Source: an uncultured Flavobacterium sp. (lineage in GTDB: Bacteria; Bacteroidota; Bacteroidia; Flavobacteriales; Flavobacteriaceae). From it: a DNA stretch of 27,090 nucleotides. The number at the start of each line of letters is the position of its first letter. The first letter of the stretch is position 1. The position numbers were made by a program, and so were the translations under genes. Shown in pieces: positions 7,040 through 14,401 of the stretch. The notes under the pieces were generated by a model. That model was not told the origin of the DNA. It ran no database searches and saw only the letters and a list, made by a program, of their open reading frames with translations. The stretch lies in assembly GCF_937967675.1 (NCBI RefSeq), contig NZ_CALBSN010000148.1:1-27090 (forward strand), written 5' to 3'.

Positions 7040-7899
7040 CCTAAATATGTTTTTAATATTTTGCTTCTAGAAGTATGTTTTAATCTTCTGATGGCTTTTT
7101 CTTTAATCTGACGCACACGCTCACGAGTTAAATCGAAAGTTTCTCCAATTTCTTCTAAAGTCATTGGGTGTTGATCACCTAAACCAAAATACAAACGAAC
7201 CACATCAGCTTCTCTTGGAGTTAAGGTTTCTAATGCTCTTTCAATCTCCGTTTGTAACGATTCGTGAATTAATTCTCTATCTGGATTTGGAGATTCACCT
7301 GAACGTAAAACGTCGTATAAGTTAGAATCTTCACCTTCTACTAAAGGAGCATCCATTGATAAGTGACGCCCCGAGTTTTTCATGGACTCTTTTACGTCAT
7401 TTACCGTCATGTCTAATTCTTTTGCAATTTCTTCTGCCGAAGGAGCACGTTCATTAGATTGCTCTAACAAGGCATACATTTTGTTAATTTTATTGATAGA
7501 ACCAATTTTATTCAACGGTAAACGTACAATTCGTGACTGTTCCGCTAAAGCTTGAAGAATCGATTGACGAATCCACCAAACAGCATATGAAATGAATTTG
7601 AAACCACGCGTTTCATCAAAACGTTGTGCGGCTTTAATTAATCCTAAATTTCCTTCGTTAATTAAATCAGGTAGGGTAAGTCCTTGATTTTGATATTGTT
7701 TTGCTACAGATACAACGAAACGTAAATTTGCTTTTGTTAATTTCTCTAAAGCGCGTTGATCTCCGGCTTTAATTCTTTGTGCTAATTCTACTTCTTCGTC
7801 TGCAGTAATAAGGTCAACTTTTCCAATTTCTTGTAGGTACTTGTCTAAGGAAGCAGTTTCACGATTGGTAACCTGCTTGGTAATTTTAAGTTGTCTCAT
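7036..7899 (-). CDS. rpoD: Primary RNA polymerase sigma factor, RpoD/SigA type
   Basis: This is the housekeeping sigma factor directing RNA polymerase to the TAnnTTTG promoters typical of the phylum. The 287-residue protein lacks region 1.1 and the large non-conserved insert of proteobacterial RpoD, as is normal in Bacteroidota. Region 1.2 lies at about 14-50. Region 2 at 52-122 contains DLINEGNLGLIKAAQRFD and the -10-recognition and melting segment YAVWWIRQSILQALAEQ. Region 3 is at about 131-208. Region 4 at 220-275 carries the helix-turn-helix TLEEIGETFDLTRERVRQIK. The start at 7899 is supported by AAGGAG eight bases upstream. It is followed by structured 3' sequence and a terminator, so it is probably monocistronic. 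Confidence 0.95.
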   Translation of the reverse strand: MRQLKITKQVTNRETASLDKYLQEIGKVDLITADEEVELAQRIKAGDQRALEKLTKANLRFVVSVAKQYQNQGLTLPDLINEGNLGLIKAAQRFDETRGFKFISYAVWWIRQSILQALAEQSRIVRLPLNKIGSINKINKMYALLEQSNERAPSAEEIAKELDMTVNDVKESMKNSGRHLSMDAPLVEGEDSNLYDVLRSGESPNPDRELIHESLQTEIERALETLTPREADVVRLYFGLGDQHPMTLEEIGETFDLTRERVRQIKEKAIRRLKHTSRSKILKTYLG

Positions 7900-7907
7900 C
7901 TAAATTT

Positions 7908-7913
7908 CTCCTT
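7908..7913 (-). promoter_or_regulatory. Shine-Dalgarno sequence for rpoD
   Basis: The - strand reads AAGGAG, 8 bases before the ATG at 7899. Canonical ribosome sites are rare in this window; only ftsZ has a comparable one. Confidence 0.6.
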
Positions 7914-7936
7914 ACTTTTTTAAAAGTTCTAGTTGT

Positions 7937-7965
7937 TATACGTAAGAGGTTTCAAAAAAGTTACA
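7937..7965 (-). promoter_or_regulatory. Candidate ECF-sigma-like promoter upstream of rpoD
   Basis: On the - strand, TGTAAC (7960-7965) and CGTATA (7937-7942) are separated by 17 bases, with AAC and CGT cores like those recognised by extracytoplasmic-function sigma factors. The expected start site would leave a leader of about 30 bases including the Shine-Dalgarno sequence. No exact TAnnTTTG box is seen upstream of this gene. The assignment is inference. Confidence 0.35.
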
Positions 7966-7984
7966 AAAAAAATAAAATAAAATT

Positions 7985-8021
7985 AAAAAGCCCCGATTTT
8001 AAATTGAAATCGGGGCTTTTT
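7985..8021 (-). terminator. Rho-independent terminator after pnp
   Basis: A 15-bp perfect stem (7985-7999 with 8007-8021; core GCCCCGATTT/AAATCGGGGC) with a 7-base loop is followed on the - strand by a T-rich tract. It lies about 20 bases after the pnp stop codon. Confidence 0.9.
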
Positions 8022-8041
8022 ATGAATTAATGTAAAATAAA

Positions 8042-10201
8042 TTAACCTTGAGGTTTATCTTTTTTCTCGATAGGTTTCTCTTCTCTTGGAGGTCTTGGTA
8101 AAAGTGCTTTTCTTGACACTTTTTCTTTTCGTGTTTTAGGATCAATACCTAAGTATTTTACCATGAACACATCTCCCATATTTACTACGTCTGTAACGTT
8201 TTCAGTTCTTTCCCAAGCCAATTCTGATACGTGTAATAAAACTTCGTTTCCAGGTGCTTTAGTATATTCTACAACAGCTCCAAAATCTAACATTTTAATT
8301 ACTTTAACTTCGTATGCTTCACCTATTTCTGGTTTGAAAATAATAGAATCAATTTTTGCTAATACCGCATCGATTCCTTCTTGGTTAGTTCCTAAGATTT
8401 CAACCACTCCTTGTTCGTCAACTTCGTTAATTACGATAGTAGTTCCAGTAGCTTTTTGTAATTCTTGAATTACTTTTCCACCAGGACCAATTAATGCTCC
8501 AATGAAGTTTCCAGGAATTGTTCTAGTAATGATTTTAGGAGCTTTTGGTTTAACTGTTGGACGAGGTTGTGCAATAGTTTCAGTGATTTTTCCTAAAATA
8601 TGCATTCTACCTTCTCTAGCTTGACCTAAAGCTTGCTCCATAATATCGTAACGTAAACCATCAATTTTGATATCCATCTGACAAGCAGTAATACCATCTG
8701 CAGTTCCTGTTACTTTGAAGTCCATATCTCCTAAGTGATCTTCATCTCCTAAAATGTCAGACAATACAGCAAATTTTTCACCGTCAGTAATTAATCCCAT
8801 TGCAATACCAGAAACTGGTTTCACCATCTGAACTCCTGAATCCATTAATGCCATTGTTCCAGCACAAACAGTAGCCATAGAAGAAGAACCATTAGATTCT
8901 AATACTTCAGAAACTACACGAATTGTATAAGGACAATCAGCAGGAATCATATTTTTTAATGCTCTTTGAGCTAAGTTTCCGTGACCTACTTCTCTTCTTG
9001 AAGTTCCTCTTAAAGGTTTTGCTTCACCAGTTGAGAAAGGAGGGAAGTTGTAATGTAAATAGAATTTCTCTTCCCCTTGTTCTGATGGAGAATCAATTAC
9101 ATTTGCCTCTCTTGAAGTTCCTAAAGTTACCGTAGCTAATGCTTGAGTTTCCCCACGTGTGAATAAAGAAGAACCGTGTACAGAAGGTAAGTAATCAACT
9201 TCACACCAAATTGGTCTGATTTCAGTTGTTTTTCTTCCGTCTAAACGTAAACCTTTTTCTAAGATTACATTACGAACTGCTTCTTTATTTGTTTTGTAGA
9301 AATATTTTCCTACTAAATCTCCATTTTCAGCTAATTCTTCTTCTGTAAATAAAGCTTTAACTTCTTCTTTAACAACAGCAAATTTTTCTCCTCTTTCGCT
9401 TTTACCAGAAGCTTCTTGAGCAATTGCATAACATTTGTCATAAGCAGCTGCTTTTACTTTAGCATAAATAGCTTCGTCTTCTTTTTCACCTTCATATTCT
9501 CTGTAAGCAGGAGAACCTATAGCGGCTCTTAAACGCTCTTGTGCTTGAATTTGAATTTTGATAGCTTCGTGAGCAAATTTGATAGCTTCTACCATTTCTG
9601 CTTCTGAAATTTCTTTCATTTCTCCTTCTACCATAGCAACAGAATCCATAGAAGCTCCAATCATCATGTCGATGTCAGATTGCTCTAATTCTTCTCTGCT
9701 TGGGTTGATAACGAATTTTCCGTCGATACGTGCAACACGAACCTCGGAAATTAAGTTATAAAAAGGAATGTCTGAAACTGCTAATGCTGCAGAAGCTGCT
9801 AATCCTGCTAATGCATCTGGCATCACATTTTCGTCGTGACTCATTAATTGAATCATAACTTGTGTTTCAGCATGGTAATCGTCTGGGAAAAGTGGACGCA
9901 ATACACGGTCTACTAATCTCATTGTTAATACTTCGCTGTCGCTTGGACGCGCTTCTCTTTTGAAGAAACCACCAGGGAAACGACCTGCTGCTGCAAATTT
10001 TTCACGATAATCAACCGTTAAAGGTAAAAAATCAACACCAGGATTTGATGTTCTTGCAGAAACTGCTGTTGCTAATAACATGGCATCGCCCATACGAACA
10101 ACAACAGATCCATCTGCTTGTTTGGCCAATTTTCCAGTTTCGATTGTGATGCTTCTTCCGTCACCTAAATCGATAACTTCTTGGAATACTTTTGGAATCA
10201 T
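8042..10201 (-). CDS. pnp: Polyribonucleotide nucleotidyltransferase (PNPase)
   Basis: PNPase is a trimeric phosphorolytic 3'-5' exoribonuclease central to RNA turnover. The 719-residue protein has the full family order: a first RNase PH domain (GDAMLLATAVSAR, FPGGFFKREARPSD, RPLFPDDYH), the helical linker domain, a second RNase PH domain with the active-site side (DGRKTTEIRPIWCEV, LFTRGETQALATVTLG, GDEDHLGDMDFKVTGT), a KH domain with the GPGG loop (IPGNFIGALIGPGGKVIQEL), and an S1 domain near the end (VLLHVSELAWERTENV). A short basic Pro/Lys tail ends the protein. It lies directly downstream of rpsO, the same order as in many bacteria, but here a terminator separates the two. Confidence 0.97.
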   Translation of the reverse strand: MIPKVFQEVIDLGDGRSITIETGKLAKQADGSVVVRMGDAMLLATAVSARTSNPGVDFLPLTVDYREKFAAAGRFPGGFFKREARPSDSEVLTMRLVDRVLRPLFPDDYHAETQVMIQLMSHDENVMPDALAGLAASAALAVSDIPFYNLISEVRVARIDGKFVINPSREELEQSDIDMMIGASMDSVAMVEGEMKEISEAEMVEAIKFAHEAIKIQIQAQERLRAAIGSPAYREYEGEKEDEAIYAKVKAAAYDKCYAIAQEASGKSERGEKFAVVKEEVKALFTEEELAENGDLVGKYFYKTNKEAVRNVILEKGLRLDGRKTTEIRPIWCEVDYLPSVHGSSLFTRGETQALATVTLGTSREANVIDSPSEQGEEKFYLHYNFPPFSTGEAKPLRGTSRREVGHGNLAQRALKNMIPADCPYTIRVVSEVLESNGSSSMATVCAGTMALMDSGVQMVKPVSGIAMGLITDGEKFAVLSDILGDEDHLGDMDFKVTGTADGITACQMDIKIDGLRYDIMEQALGQAREGRMHILGKITETIAQPRPTVKPKAPKIITRTIPGNFIGALIGPGGKVIQELQKATGTTIVINEVDEQGVVEILGTNQEGIDAVLAKIDSIIFKPEIGEAYEVKVIKMLDFGAVVEYTKAPGNEVLLHVSELAWERTENVTDVVNMGDVFMVKYLGIDPKTRKEKVSRKALLPRPPREEKPIEKKDKPQG

Positions 10202-10277
10202 AAATTTTTAATTCTTAATTAAACAATGGGTAGTTGTGTTGTTGTTGTGTGTAGTTGTTTGTAACCCAATGAAAAAC

Positions 10278-10285
10278 CAAACTTT
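10278..10285 (-). promoter_or_regulatory. Possible -7 box for pnp
   Basis: The - strand reads AAAGTTTG, one mismatch from TAnnTTTG. A TTTG lies 20 bases further upstream within the T tract of the rpsO terminator, at a plausible -33 distance. The leader to the pnp start is about 75 bases and rich in ACA/ACAAC repeats. Confidence is low. Confidence 0.3.
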
Positions 10286-10300
10286 TTCTGTCAATATAAA

Positions 10301-10329
10301 TAAAACAAAAAGGGGCACGAAGCCCCTTT
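10301..10329 (-). terminator. Rho-independent terminator between rpsO and pnp
   Basis: An 8-bp perfect stem, AAAGGGGC/GCCCCTTT on the - strand (10322-10329 with 10309-10316), has a 5-base loop and is followed by TTTGTTTTA. It lies 6 bases after the rpsO stop codon, so pnp expression depends on readthrough or its own promoter. Confidence 0.85.
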
Positions 10330-10335
10330 AGTTGA

Positions 10336-10605
10336 TTATTTTCTAATATTCAATTCTTTAATAATTTCACGATATCTGTTGATATCTTTCTTTTTCAAGT
10401 AGTCAAGAAGACTTCTTCTTTTACCTACTAAAAGTACTAACGAACGCTCAGTGTTAAAATCATGACGATTTTTTTTCAAGTGCTCAGTTAAGTGAGAAAT
10501 TCTAAATGTAAATAATGCGATTTGCCCTTCAGCAGATCCAGTGTTTTCAGCTTTTCCTCCGTGTTTAGCGAAGATTTCAGCTTTAGTTTCTTTTGTCAAG
10601 TACAT
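10336..10605 (-). CDS. rpsO: 30S ribosomal protein S15
   Basis: S15 binds the central domain of 16S rRNA early in 30S assembly. The 89-residue protein has the normal length and family pattern: NTGSAEGQIALFTFRISHLTEHL, HDFNTERSLVLLVGKRRSLLDYL, and the end INRYREIIKELNIRK. An exact -7 box lies 57 bases upstream of the start, and the gene ends in its own terminator before pnp. In E. coli S15 represses its own translation; the 57-base leader here could hold a similar element, but none is recognised. Confidence 0.97.
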   Translation of the reverse strand: MYLTKETKAEIFAKHGGKAENTGSAEGQIALFTFRISHLTEHLKKNRHDFNTERSLVLLVGKRRSLLDYLKKKDINRYREIIKELNIRK

Positions 10606-10661
10606 GCCAATATTATTTTAAATGATTTTTATGTATGAATTGTATGATTGCAATTCGGGTG

Positions 10662-10669
10662 CAAAGATA
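10662..10669 (-). promoter_or_regulatory. -7 promoter box for rpsO
   Basis: The - strand reads TATCTTTG, an exact TAnnTTTG match, in the same TATCTTTGCA context as the box upstream of rpe. Surrounding sequence is AT-rich with short GAATTAT repeats. Confidence 0.6.
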
Positions 10670-10735
10670 GAAATAATTGTGAATTATGAATTATAAATCA
10701 GGAATTATTTTTTCCAAATTCAAAACTTAAGCAAT

Positions 10736-11959
10736 TTAATCAATCGATTTGAAAGCTTTTTTTAATAAAAGTGGAGTAGCTAAAGTAGTAATAAGCCCCA
10801 TAATTACTAACATCGAGAAAATTTCGGTATTGATAATTCCTGCTTTGTAGGCAATATTTGCAATTACTAATTCCATAATCCCTCTGGCATTTAATCCAAA
10901 ACCTAACGCAAGTGAAATTTTATGATCTAATCGCGCAAAACGACCACCAACATATCCGCCTATTATTTTTGAAAGAAATGAAACGGCAATGATGGCAAAT
11001 AACAACGGATAATTTTGAATGGATGAAAATTGAAACTCTAATCCAATTCCAGCAAAGAAGATAGGAGCTAAGAACCCCATTGCCATACTATTTGTAGTGT
11101 TGTGAAACGTGTTTAAATGTTTTTCACCAACTAATTCTTTTGAAATTAGCATCGAAGCAAAAAAGGCTCCAATGATAAAATGTAGTCCAATACTCTCTGT
11201 TATTGTTGCGAAAATTAATATGAATACAAAGAAAACAGCAAAAAGTGACTCTTTGCCTTTTAATAAAGAAAGAATTTTATTTAGTTTATTTTCAATAAAA
11301 TTTTCTTCTCTTGATAAATTTCTAATTACTCGATAAGTTGCAATTACTAAGATTAAGAAACAACTTAATTTTAATAGTGTTAATAAAGTTGCATGTGTTA
11401 TATTAGAAAACGATTGCTCAACATCTTTAATGTCTAATAATATCCCTAAAATAGTTAACGCAATTACATCATCAAAAATAGCTACTGAAATGATTTTTTG
11501 TCCTACTGGAGAATTTAGTTTGCCTAAATCCATCAAAATTCGAATACTAACTGGTAAAGCGGTAATGGCAACACATAATCCTATGAATATCGTTGACATT
11601 ACATCTAATTCAAAATATCTTCCCACAAAGAAACCTGAAATTATAGGAACAAAAAAGGCTAAAATTGAGATGATAATATTTCGCCCTTTCATCGATTTTA
11701 CGATTTCATCCAAATTAATTTCCAATCCTGCAATAATTACCAATAAGAAAACTCCTAACTCAGAAATTACTTTTAATTCTTCGGTACGATGAATGAAATT
11801 TAAAATCGTAGGTCCTAATAATACACCAGCTAAAATTTCTCCAATCATAGCCGGTTGTTTAAAACGCTCCATAATTTCGCCAAAAAATCGTGCTAAAACT
11901 AATAATAGCAATAAATTAGCAAAGAAAGGAAGTTCTAAACTTGGGACGTTAAATTCCAT
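10736..11959 (-). CDS. Cation:proton antiporter, CPA2/Kef-type membrane domain
   Basis: The 407-residue protein is a run of hydrophobic helices with family motifs of the Na+/H+ exchanger (CPA2) superfamily: PAMIGEILAGVLLGP at 36-50, GVFLLVIIAGLEINLDEI near 69-86, the paired aspartates D163-D164 in IFDDVIAL, and a late helix with LGFGLNARGIMELVIA. Two adjacent aspartates are typical of electrogenic antiporters such as NapA. There is no C-terminal TrkA-N or universal-stress domain, so regulation like KefC is unlikely. It probably exports Na+ or K+ against protons; ion specificity cannot be read from sequence. The gene appears to be transcribed alone from a -7 box 34 bases upstream. Confidence 0.88.
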   Translation of the reverse strand: MEFNVPSLELPFFANLLLLLVLARFFGEIMERFKQPAMIGEILAGVLLGPTILNFIHRTEELKVISELGVFLLVIIAGLEINLDEIVKSMKGRNIIISILAFFVPIISGFFVGRYFELDVMSTIFIGLCVAITALPVSIRILMDLGKLNSPVGQKIISVAIFDDVIALTILGILLDIKDVEQSFSNITHATLLTLLKLSCFLILVIATYRVIRNLSREENFIENKLNKILSLLKGKESLFAVFFVFILIFATITESIGLHFIIGAFFASMLISKELVGEKHLNTFHNTTNSMAMGFLAPIFFAGIGLEFQFSSIQNYPLLFAIIAVSFLSKIIGGYVGGRFARLDHKISLALGFGLNARGIMELVIANIAYKAGIINTEIFSMLVIMGLITTLATPLLLKKAFKSID

Positions 11960-11969
11960 AATTAGTCAG

Positions 11970-11994
11970 TGTCGTGTTGATTATAATCGCGACA
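11970..11994. repeat. Inverted repeat and palindrome in the antiporter leader
   Basis: TGTCG (11970-11974) is mirrored by CGACA (11990-11994), and the perfect 10-base palindrome GATTATAATC lies inside at 11979-11988. The block is between the -7 box and the start codon, so it could be an operator or a leader structure. It could also be chance in AT-rich DNA. Confidence 0.35.
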
Positions 11995-12000
11995 AATGTA
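11993..12000 (-). promoter_or_regulatory. -7 promoter box for the antiporter
   Basis: The - strand reads TACATTTG, an exact TAnnTTTG match 34 bases upstream of the antiporter start. Confidence 0.55.
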
Positions 12001-12028
12001 TAAAAAAGAGTTAAAGAATATATGTTGC

Positions 12029-12484
12029 TTAAAATAATTTTGAAACCTGCTCGTTAACAAATTCTAAAAAACGTTCGTCTGCTTCTGTAAATGGGTCTAA
12101 TACGTGTGAATCGATATCAATCTGTCCAATATTAACTCCGTTTATAAATAATGGAATTACGATTTCTGATTTAACAGTAAAACTGCATGCAATATAATTA
12201 TCTTGAGCTTTCACATCTGGAACTACAAAATTAGCATTCGATTCCGCTACTTGACCGCAAATTCCTTTTCCAAACGGAATTACAGTATGATCGGTTTCAG
12301 CTCCGACATATGGGCCTAAATGTAAAGTTTTAGCTTCGTGATTAGCAAAATAAAATCCAACCCAATCATAATAGCTTACGTTATCACTTAATACTTGGCA
12401 AATTTCTTGTAGCTTTTCATCGCGATTAGCATTTTCCTTTTCAATAATGCTCGAAATAATCGGTTTTAATTCTTCAAACGTCAT
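12029..12484 (-). CDS. GAF-domain protein related to free methionine-(R)-sulfoxide reductase
   Basis: The 151-residue protein is a single GAF domain. Its motifs follow the fRMsr/YebR family, which reduces free methionine-R-sulfoxide: YYDWVGFYF, LHLGPYVG, GKGICG, NYIACSF, SEIVIPLF and GQIDIDSH. Of the three cysteines used by E. coli fRMsr (84, 94, 118), two align without gaps: Cys76 in GICG and Cys100 in IAC. The position of Cys84 is Asp66. Family knowledge makes Cys118 the catalytic residue and Cys84 a resolving residue, so the enzyme may be recycled differently or may be a ligand-binding protein. The gene is divergent from xrtF with its own -7 box. Confidence 0.8.
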   Translation of the reverse strand: MTFEELKPIISSIIEKENANRDEKLQEICQVLSDNVSYYDWVGFYFANHEAKTLHLGPYVGAETDHTVIPFGKGICGQVAESNANFVVPDVKAQDNYIACSFTVKSEIVIPLFINGVNIGQIDIDSHVLDPFTEADERFLEFVNEQVSKLF

Positions 12485-12500
12485 AGTTGTATTTTTTTTG

Positions 12501-12508
12501 CAAAAGTA
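12501..12508 (-). promoter_or_regulatory. -7 promoter box for the GAF-domain gene
   Basis: The - strand reads TACTTTTG followed by CA, an exact TAnnTTTG match, 17 bases upstream of the start codon. It implies a leader of only about ten bases. Confidence 0.6.
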
Positions 12509-12525
12509 TTTATTCCTTAGTATAA

Positions 12526-12560
12526 AAAAATCTATATTTTTGTTAAAAATCTATATTTTG
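12526..12560 (+). repeat. Imperfect tandem repeat over the xrtF promoter and start codon
   Basis: AAATCTATATTTTTG and AAATCTATATTTTG occur in tandem, about 19 bases apart. The first copy contains the exact -7 match TATTTTTG at 12535-12542. The second ends in the TTG at 12558 proposed as the xrtF start codon. Confidence 0.6.
12535..12542 (+). promoter_or_regulatory. -7 promoter box for xrtF
   Basis: TATTTTTG matches TAnnTTTG exactly, 16 bases before the proposed TTG start. It excludes translation starts further upstream, which would lie outside the transcript. Confidence 0.5.
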
Positions 12561-13115
12561 AAAAATTTAATAAGTCAATATAAACCCTTTTTTACTTTTT
12601 TAATTAAGTTTTTACTTTTTTATGTGGTTTTTGCATTTGTTTATAAGACTTATTTAAATCAATATAATTTAGAAAAAAAGGAAGTAGATTATTTTACTGA
12701 AGTAGTAGCAAATCAAACAGTTAATTTATTAAACTTATTTAACGGTGAAGCCTATCACAAACCACATGCTTCAGAAGCTTCCATAAAAATTTTTTTCAAA
12801 CATAAATATTTAGCAAGAGTGGTTGAAGGTTGTAATGCTATTAGCATTATGATTTTGTTTTCGGCATTTATTTTTGCTTTTTCAAACCGATGGTATAAAA
12901 CGGTTTTGTACATTTTTTTAGGTATGCTTTTAATACACTTATTAAATGTAACTAGGATAGCATTGTTAACCTATGCTTTATATTATTATCCTAATCAAGA
13001 AGAGTTATTACACGGTACCATTTTTCCATTATTTATATATGGTGTTGTTTTTATTTTGTGGATTTTATGGATAACCAAATTTTCGGGCTATGTTAAGAAA
13101 ACTGCTGCAAAATAA
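12558..13115 (+). CDS. xrtF: Exosortase family protein XrtF
   Basis: Exosortases are membrane-embedded cysteine transpeptidases thought to process proteins that carry a C-terminal sorting signal. This 185-residue protein has hydrophobic helices and the expected catalytic triad: Cys92 in VVEGCNAIS, Arg133 in LLNVTRIALL, and His152 in LLHGTIFP. The short size and spacing fit XrtF, the Flavobacteriia subtype. No in-frame ATG exists before the conserved N terminus; TTG at 12558 gives MKNLISQYKPFFTF, which matches the family, and a promoter box lies just upstream. The longer open frame upstream would overlap the GAF gene and is rejected. The next gene overlaps its 3' end, so the two are co-translated. 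The sorted substrates are not in this window. Confidence 0.9.
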   Translation: MKNLISQYKPFFTFLIKFLLFYVVFAFVYKTYLNQYNLEKKEVDYFTEVVANQTVNLLNLFNGEAYHKPHASEASIKIFFKHKYLARVVEGCNAISIMILFSAFIFAFSNRWYKTVLYIFLGMLLIHLLNVTRIALLTYALYYYPNQEELLHGTIFPLFIYGVVFILWILWITKFSGYVKKTAAK

Positions 13116-13533
13116 AAAAAGATTTTTCTTAATAGGATTCGCTTTACTAGGTTTGATTTTAGTAAGAGCTTTTGAAGATGAATTGTTTTATGATCCTTTT
13201 TTGACCTTTTTTAAATCAGATTATCAAAACAAACCATTACCCGATTTGAATTGTTATTTGTTATTTGGAAACCTGCTTTTGCGTTATGCGGTAAATACAT
13301 TTTTCTCTCTAATTATCATTCGATTACTTTTTAATGAAAGAAATTTAATGATTTTTTCTGGCTATCTTTTTCTTTTCTTATTCGTCATTCTACTTATCGT
13401 CTTCTTTGGATTACTTCATTTCTCTGATGAGCCGGATTATTTGATTTTATTCTATATCCGACGATTTTTAATTCAACCTCTTTTTTTAGTCTTGTTTATT
13501 CCGGCATTTTATTATCAGCAAATTTCTCGCTAA
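13090..13533 (+). CDS. Exosortase F system-associated membrane protein
   Basis: This 147-residue protein has about four hydrophobic segments (near 13-27, 62-82, 87-110 and 125-143) and a polar loop after the first (FEDELFYDPFLTFFKSDYQNKPLPDL). It matches my recollection of the small protein family found next to XrtF in flavobacteria. Its role in sorting is unknown; it may be a partner subunit or assembly factor. Its ATG lies 26 bases inside the 3' end of xrtF in another frame, a strong sign of coupled expression. No terminator is visible after it. Confidence 0.85.
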   Translation: MLRKLLQNKKRFFLIGFALLGLILVRAFEDELFYDPFLTFFKSDYQNKPLPDLNCYLLFGNLLLRYAVNTFFSLIIIRLLFNERNLMIFSGYLFLFLFVILLIVFFGLLHFSDEPDYLILFYIRRFLIQPLFLVLFIPAFYYQQISR

Positions 13534-13540
13534 ATTTTCG

Positions 13541-13548
13541 TACCTTTA
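13541..13548 (+). promoter_or_regulatory. Possible -7 box for the ATP-cone nuclease gene
   Basis: TACCTTTA differs from TAnnTTTG only at the last base, and lies 18 bases before the ATG at 13567. It suggests that the nuclease pair has its own promoter, separate from xrtF. Confidence 0.35.
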
Positions 13549-13566
13549 TGAAATAATCGTTTGATT

Positions 13567-14391
13567 ATGAAAGTTACTAAATATTCTGGCGAGTTAGTTC
13601 ATTACGACGAACAAAAACTAATCAATTCTCTACGAAAATCGGGAGCCGATCAAGCTATGGCGGAAACTATCGTTAAAGAAATTGAAAGCGAAATGTATGA
13701 AGGGATTTCTTCAAAAAAAATCTACAAGCGTGCTTACCAATTATTAAAAAACATTTCTAACGTTCATGCGGCACGTTATAATTTAAGAACCGCTTTGTTA
13801 GGACTTGGTCCGGCCGGATTTTTCTTTGAAAAGTTCATCGCAAAAGTAATGCAAGAACAAGGTTTTAAGGCAAAAGTTAGTGTTACATTAAACGGAAAAT
13901 GTATATCACATGAAATCGATATTTTGCTTCTCAAAAACGATGTGCTTTCTATGATTGAATGCAAATTCCATTCTGGTCAAGATGCAAAAAGTGATGTAAA
14001 AGTACCGATGTATATTTTGTCTCGATTTAATGATGTGAAAGATAGAAAATACGACTTGTTTTCGGCAAAACGAAATATTTCAAAATGTATTATTGTAACC
14101 AATAACAGGTTTACCACTGATGCAATTCAATTTGGAGAATGTTCAGGTTTAAATATGTTGAGTTGGGATTATCCTCAAAAAAACGGAATCAAAGAATTGG
14201 TAGATAAATACCGAGTGTATCCTGTAACTTGTTTGACGACTTTAACCAAGGCAGAAAAAGATCAATTGCTCATTTTAGATTGTATTACCATCAAAGATTT
14301 AATTCTGCATCCCGATTATTTAAAAACTATCGAGTTAAGTCACAATCGAATTAAAAACGTATTGAAAGAAGCGAATCTATTAACCAATTAA
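13567..14391 (+). CDS. ATP-cone domain fused to a Mrr-like restriction endonuclease fold
   Basis: The 274-residue protein joins two modules. Residues 1 to about 80 resemble the ATP-cone, the nucleotide-sensing domain of ribonucleotide reductase and NrdR (VTKYSGELVHYDEQKLINSL, then ISSKKIYKRAYQLL). Residues from about 82 on resemble a PD-(D/E)xK nuclease of the Mrr type: Glu88 in FFFEKFIAKVMQEQGF, Asp118 in HEIDILL, and Glu131-x-Lys133 in MIECKFHSG. All likely catalytic residues are present. A C-terminal segment of about 60 residues may be helix-hairpin-helix-like (LILDCITIKDLI). ATG at 13567 is preferred to TTG at 13561. The next gene, a beta-CASP RNase, begins 10 bases later. Nucleotide-controlled cleavage is a reasonable inference; the substrate is unknown. 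Confidence 0.8.
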   Translation: MKVTKYSGELVHYDEQKLINSLRKSGADQAMAETIVKEIESEMYEGISSKKIYKRAYQLLKNISNVHAARYNLRTALLGLGPAGFFFEKFIAKVMQEQGFKAKVSVTLNGKCISHEIDILLLKNDVLSMIECKFHSGQDAKSDVKVPMYILSRFNDVKDRKYDLFSAKRNISKCIIVTNNRFTTDAIQFGECSGLNMLSWDYPQKNGIKELVDKYRVYPVTCLTTLTKAEKDQLLILDCITIKDLILHPDYLKTIELSHNRIKNVLKEANLLTN

Positions 14392-14401
14392 AAACAAAAT
14401 C

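Noticed and set aside
6878..7111. A 77-codon open frame on the + strand
   Set aside because: It overlaps the 3' end of rpoD antisense and spans the rpoD terminator and hairpins; the sequence is better explained as untranslated 3' structure.
10202..10270. GTTGTTGT-type low-complexity repeat in the pnp leader as a functional repeat array
   Set aside because: It is short, imperfect and has no regular unit; ordinary low-complexity leader is the simpler reading.
11430..11792. A 120-codon + strand frame antisense to the antiporter gene
   Set aside because: The antiporter frame has clear family motifs across this stretch. The antisense frame is rich in Ile, Lys and Asn and has no recognisable domain.
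12447..12557. A longer N terminus for xrtF
   Set aside because: It would overlap the start of the divergent GAF gene, precede the promoter box, and add residues that do not fit the XrtF family.
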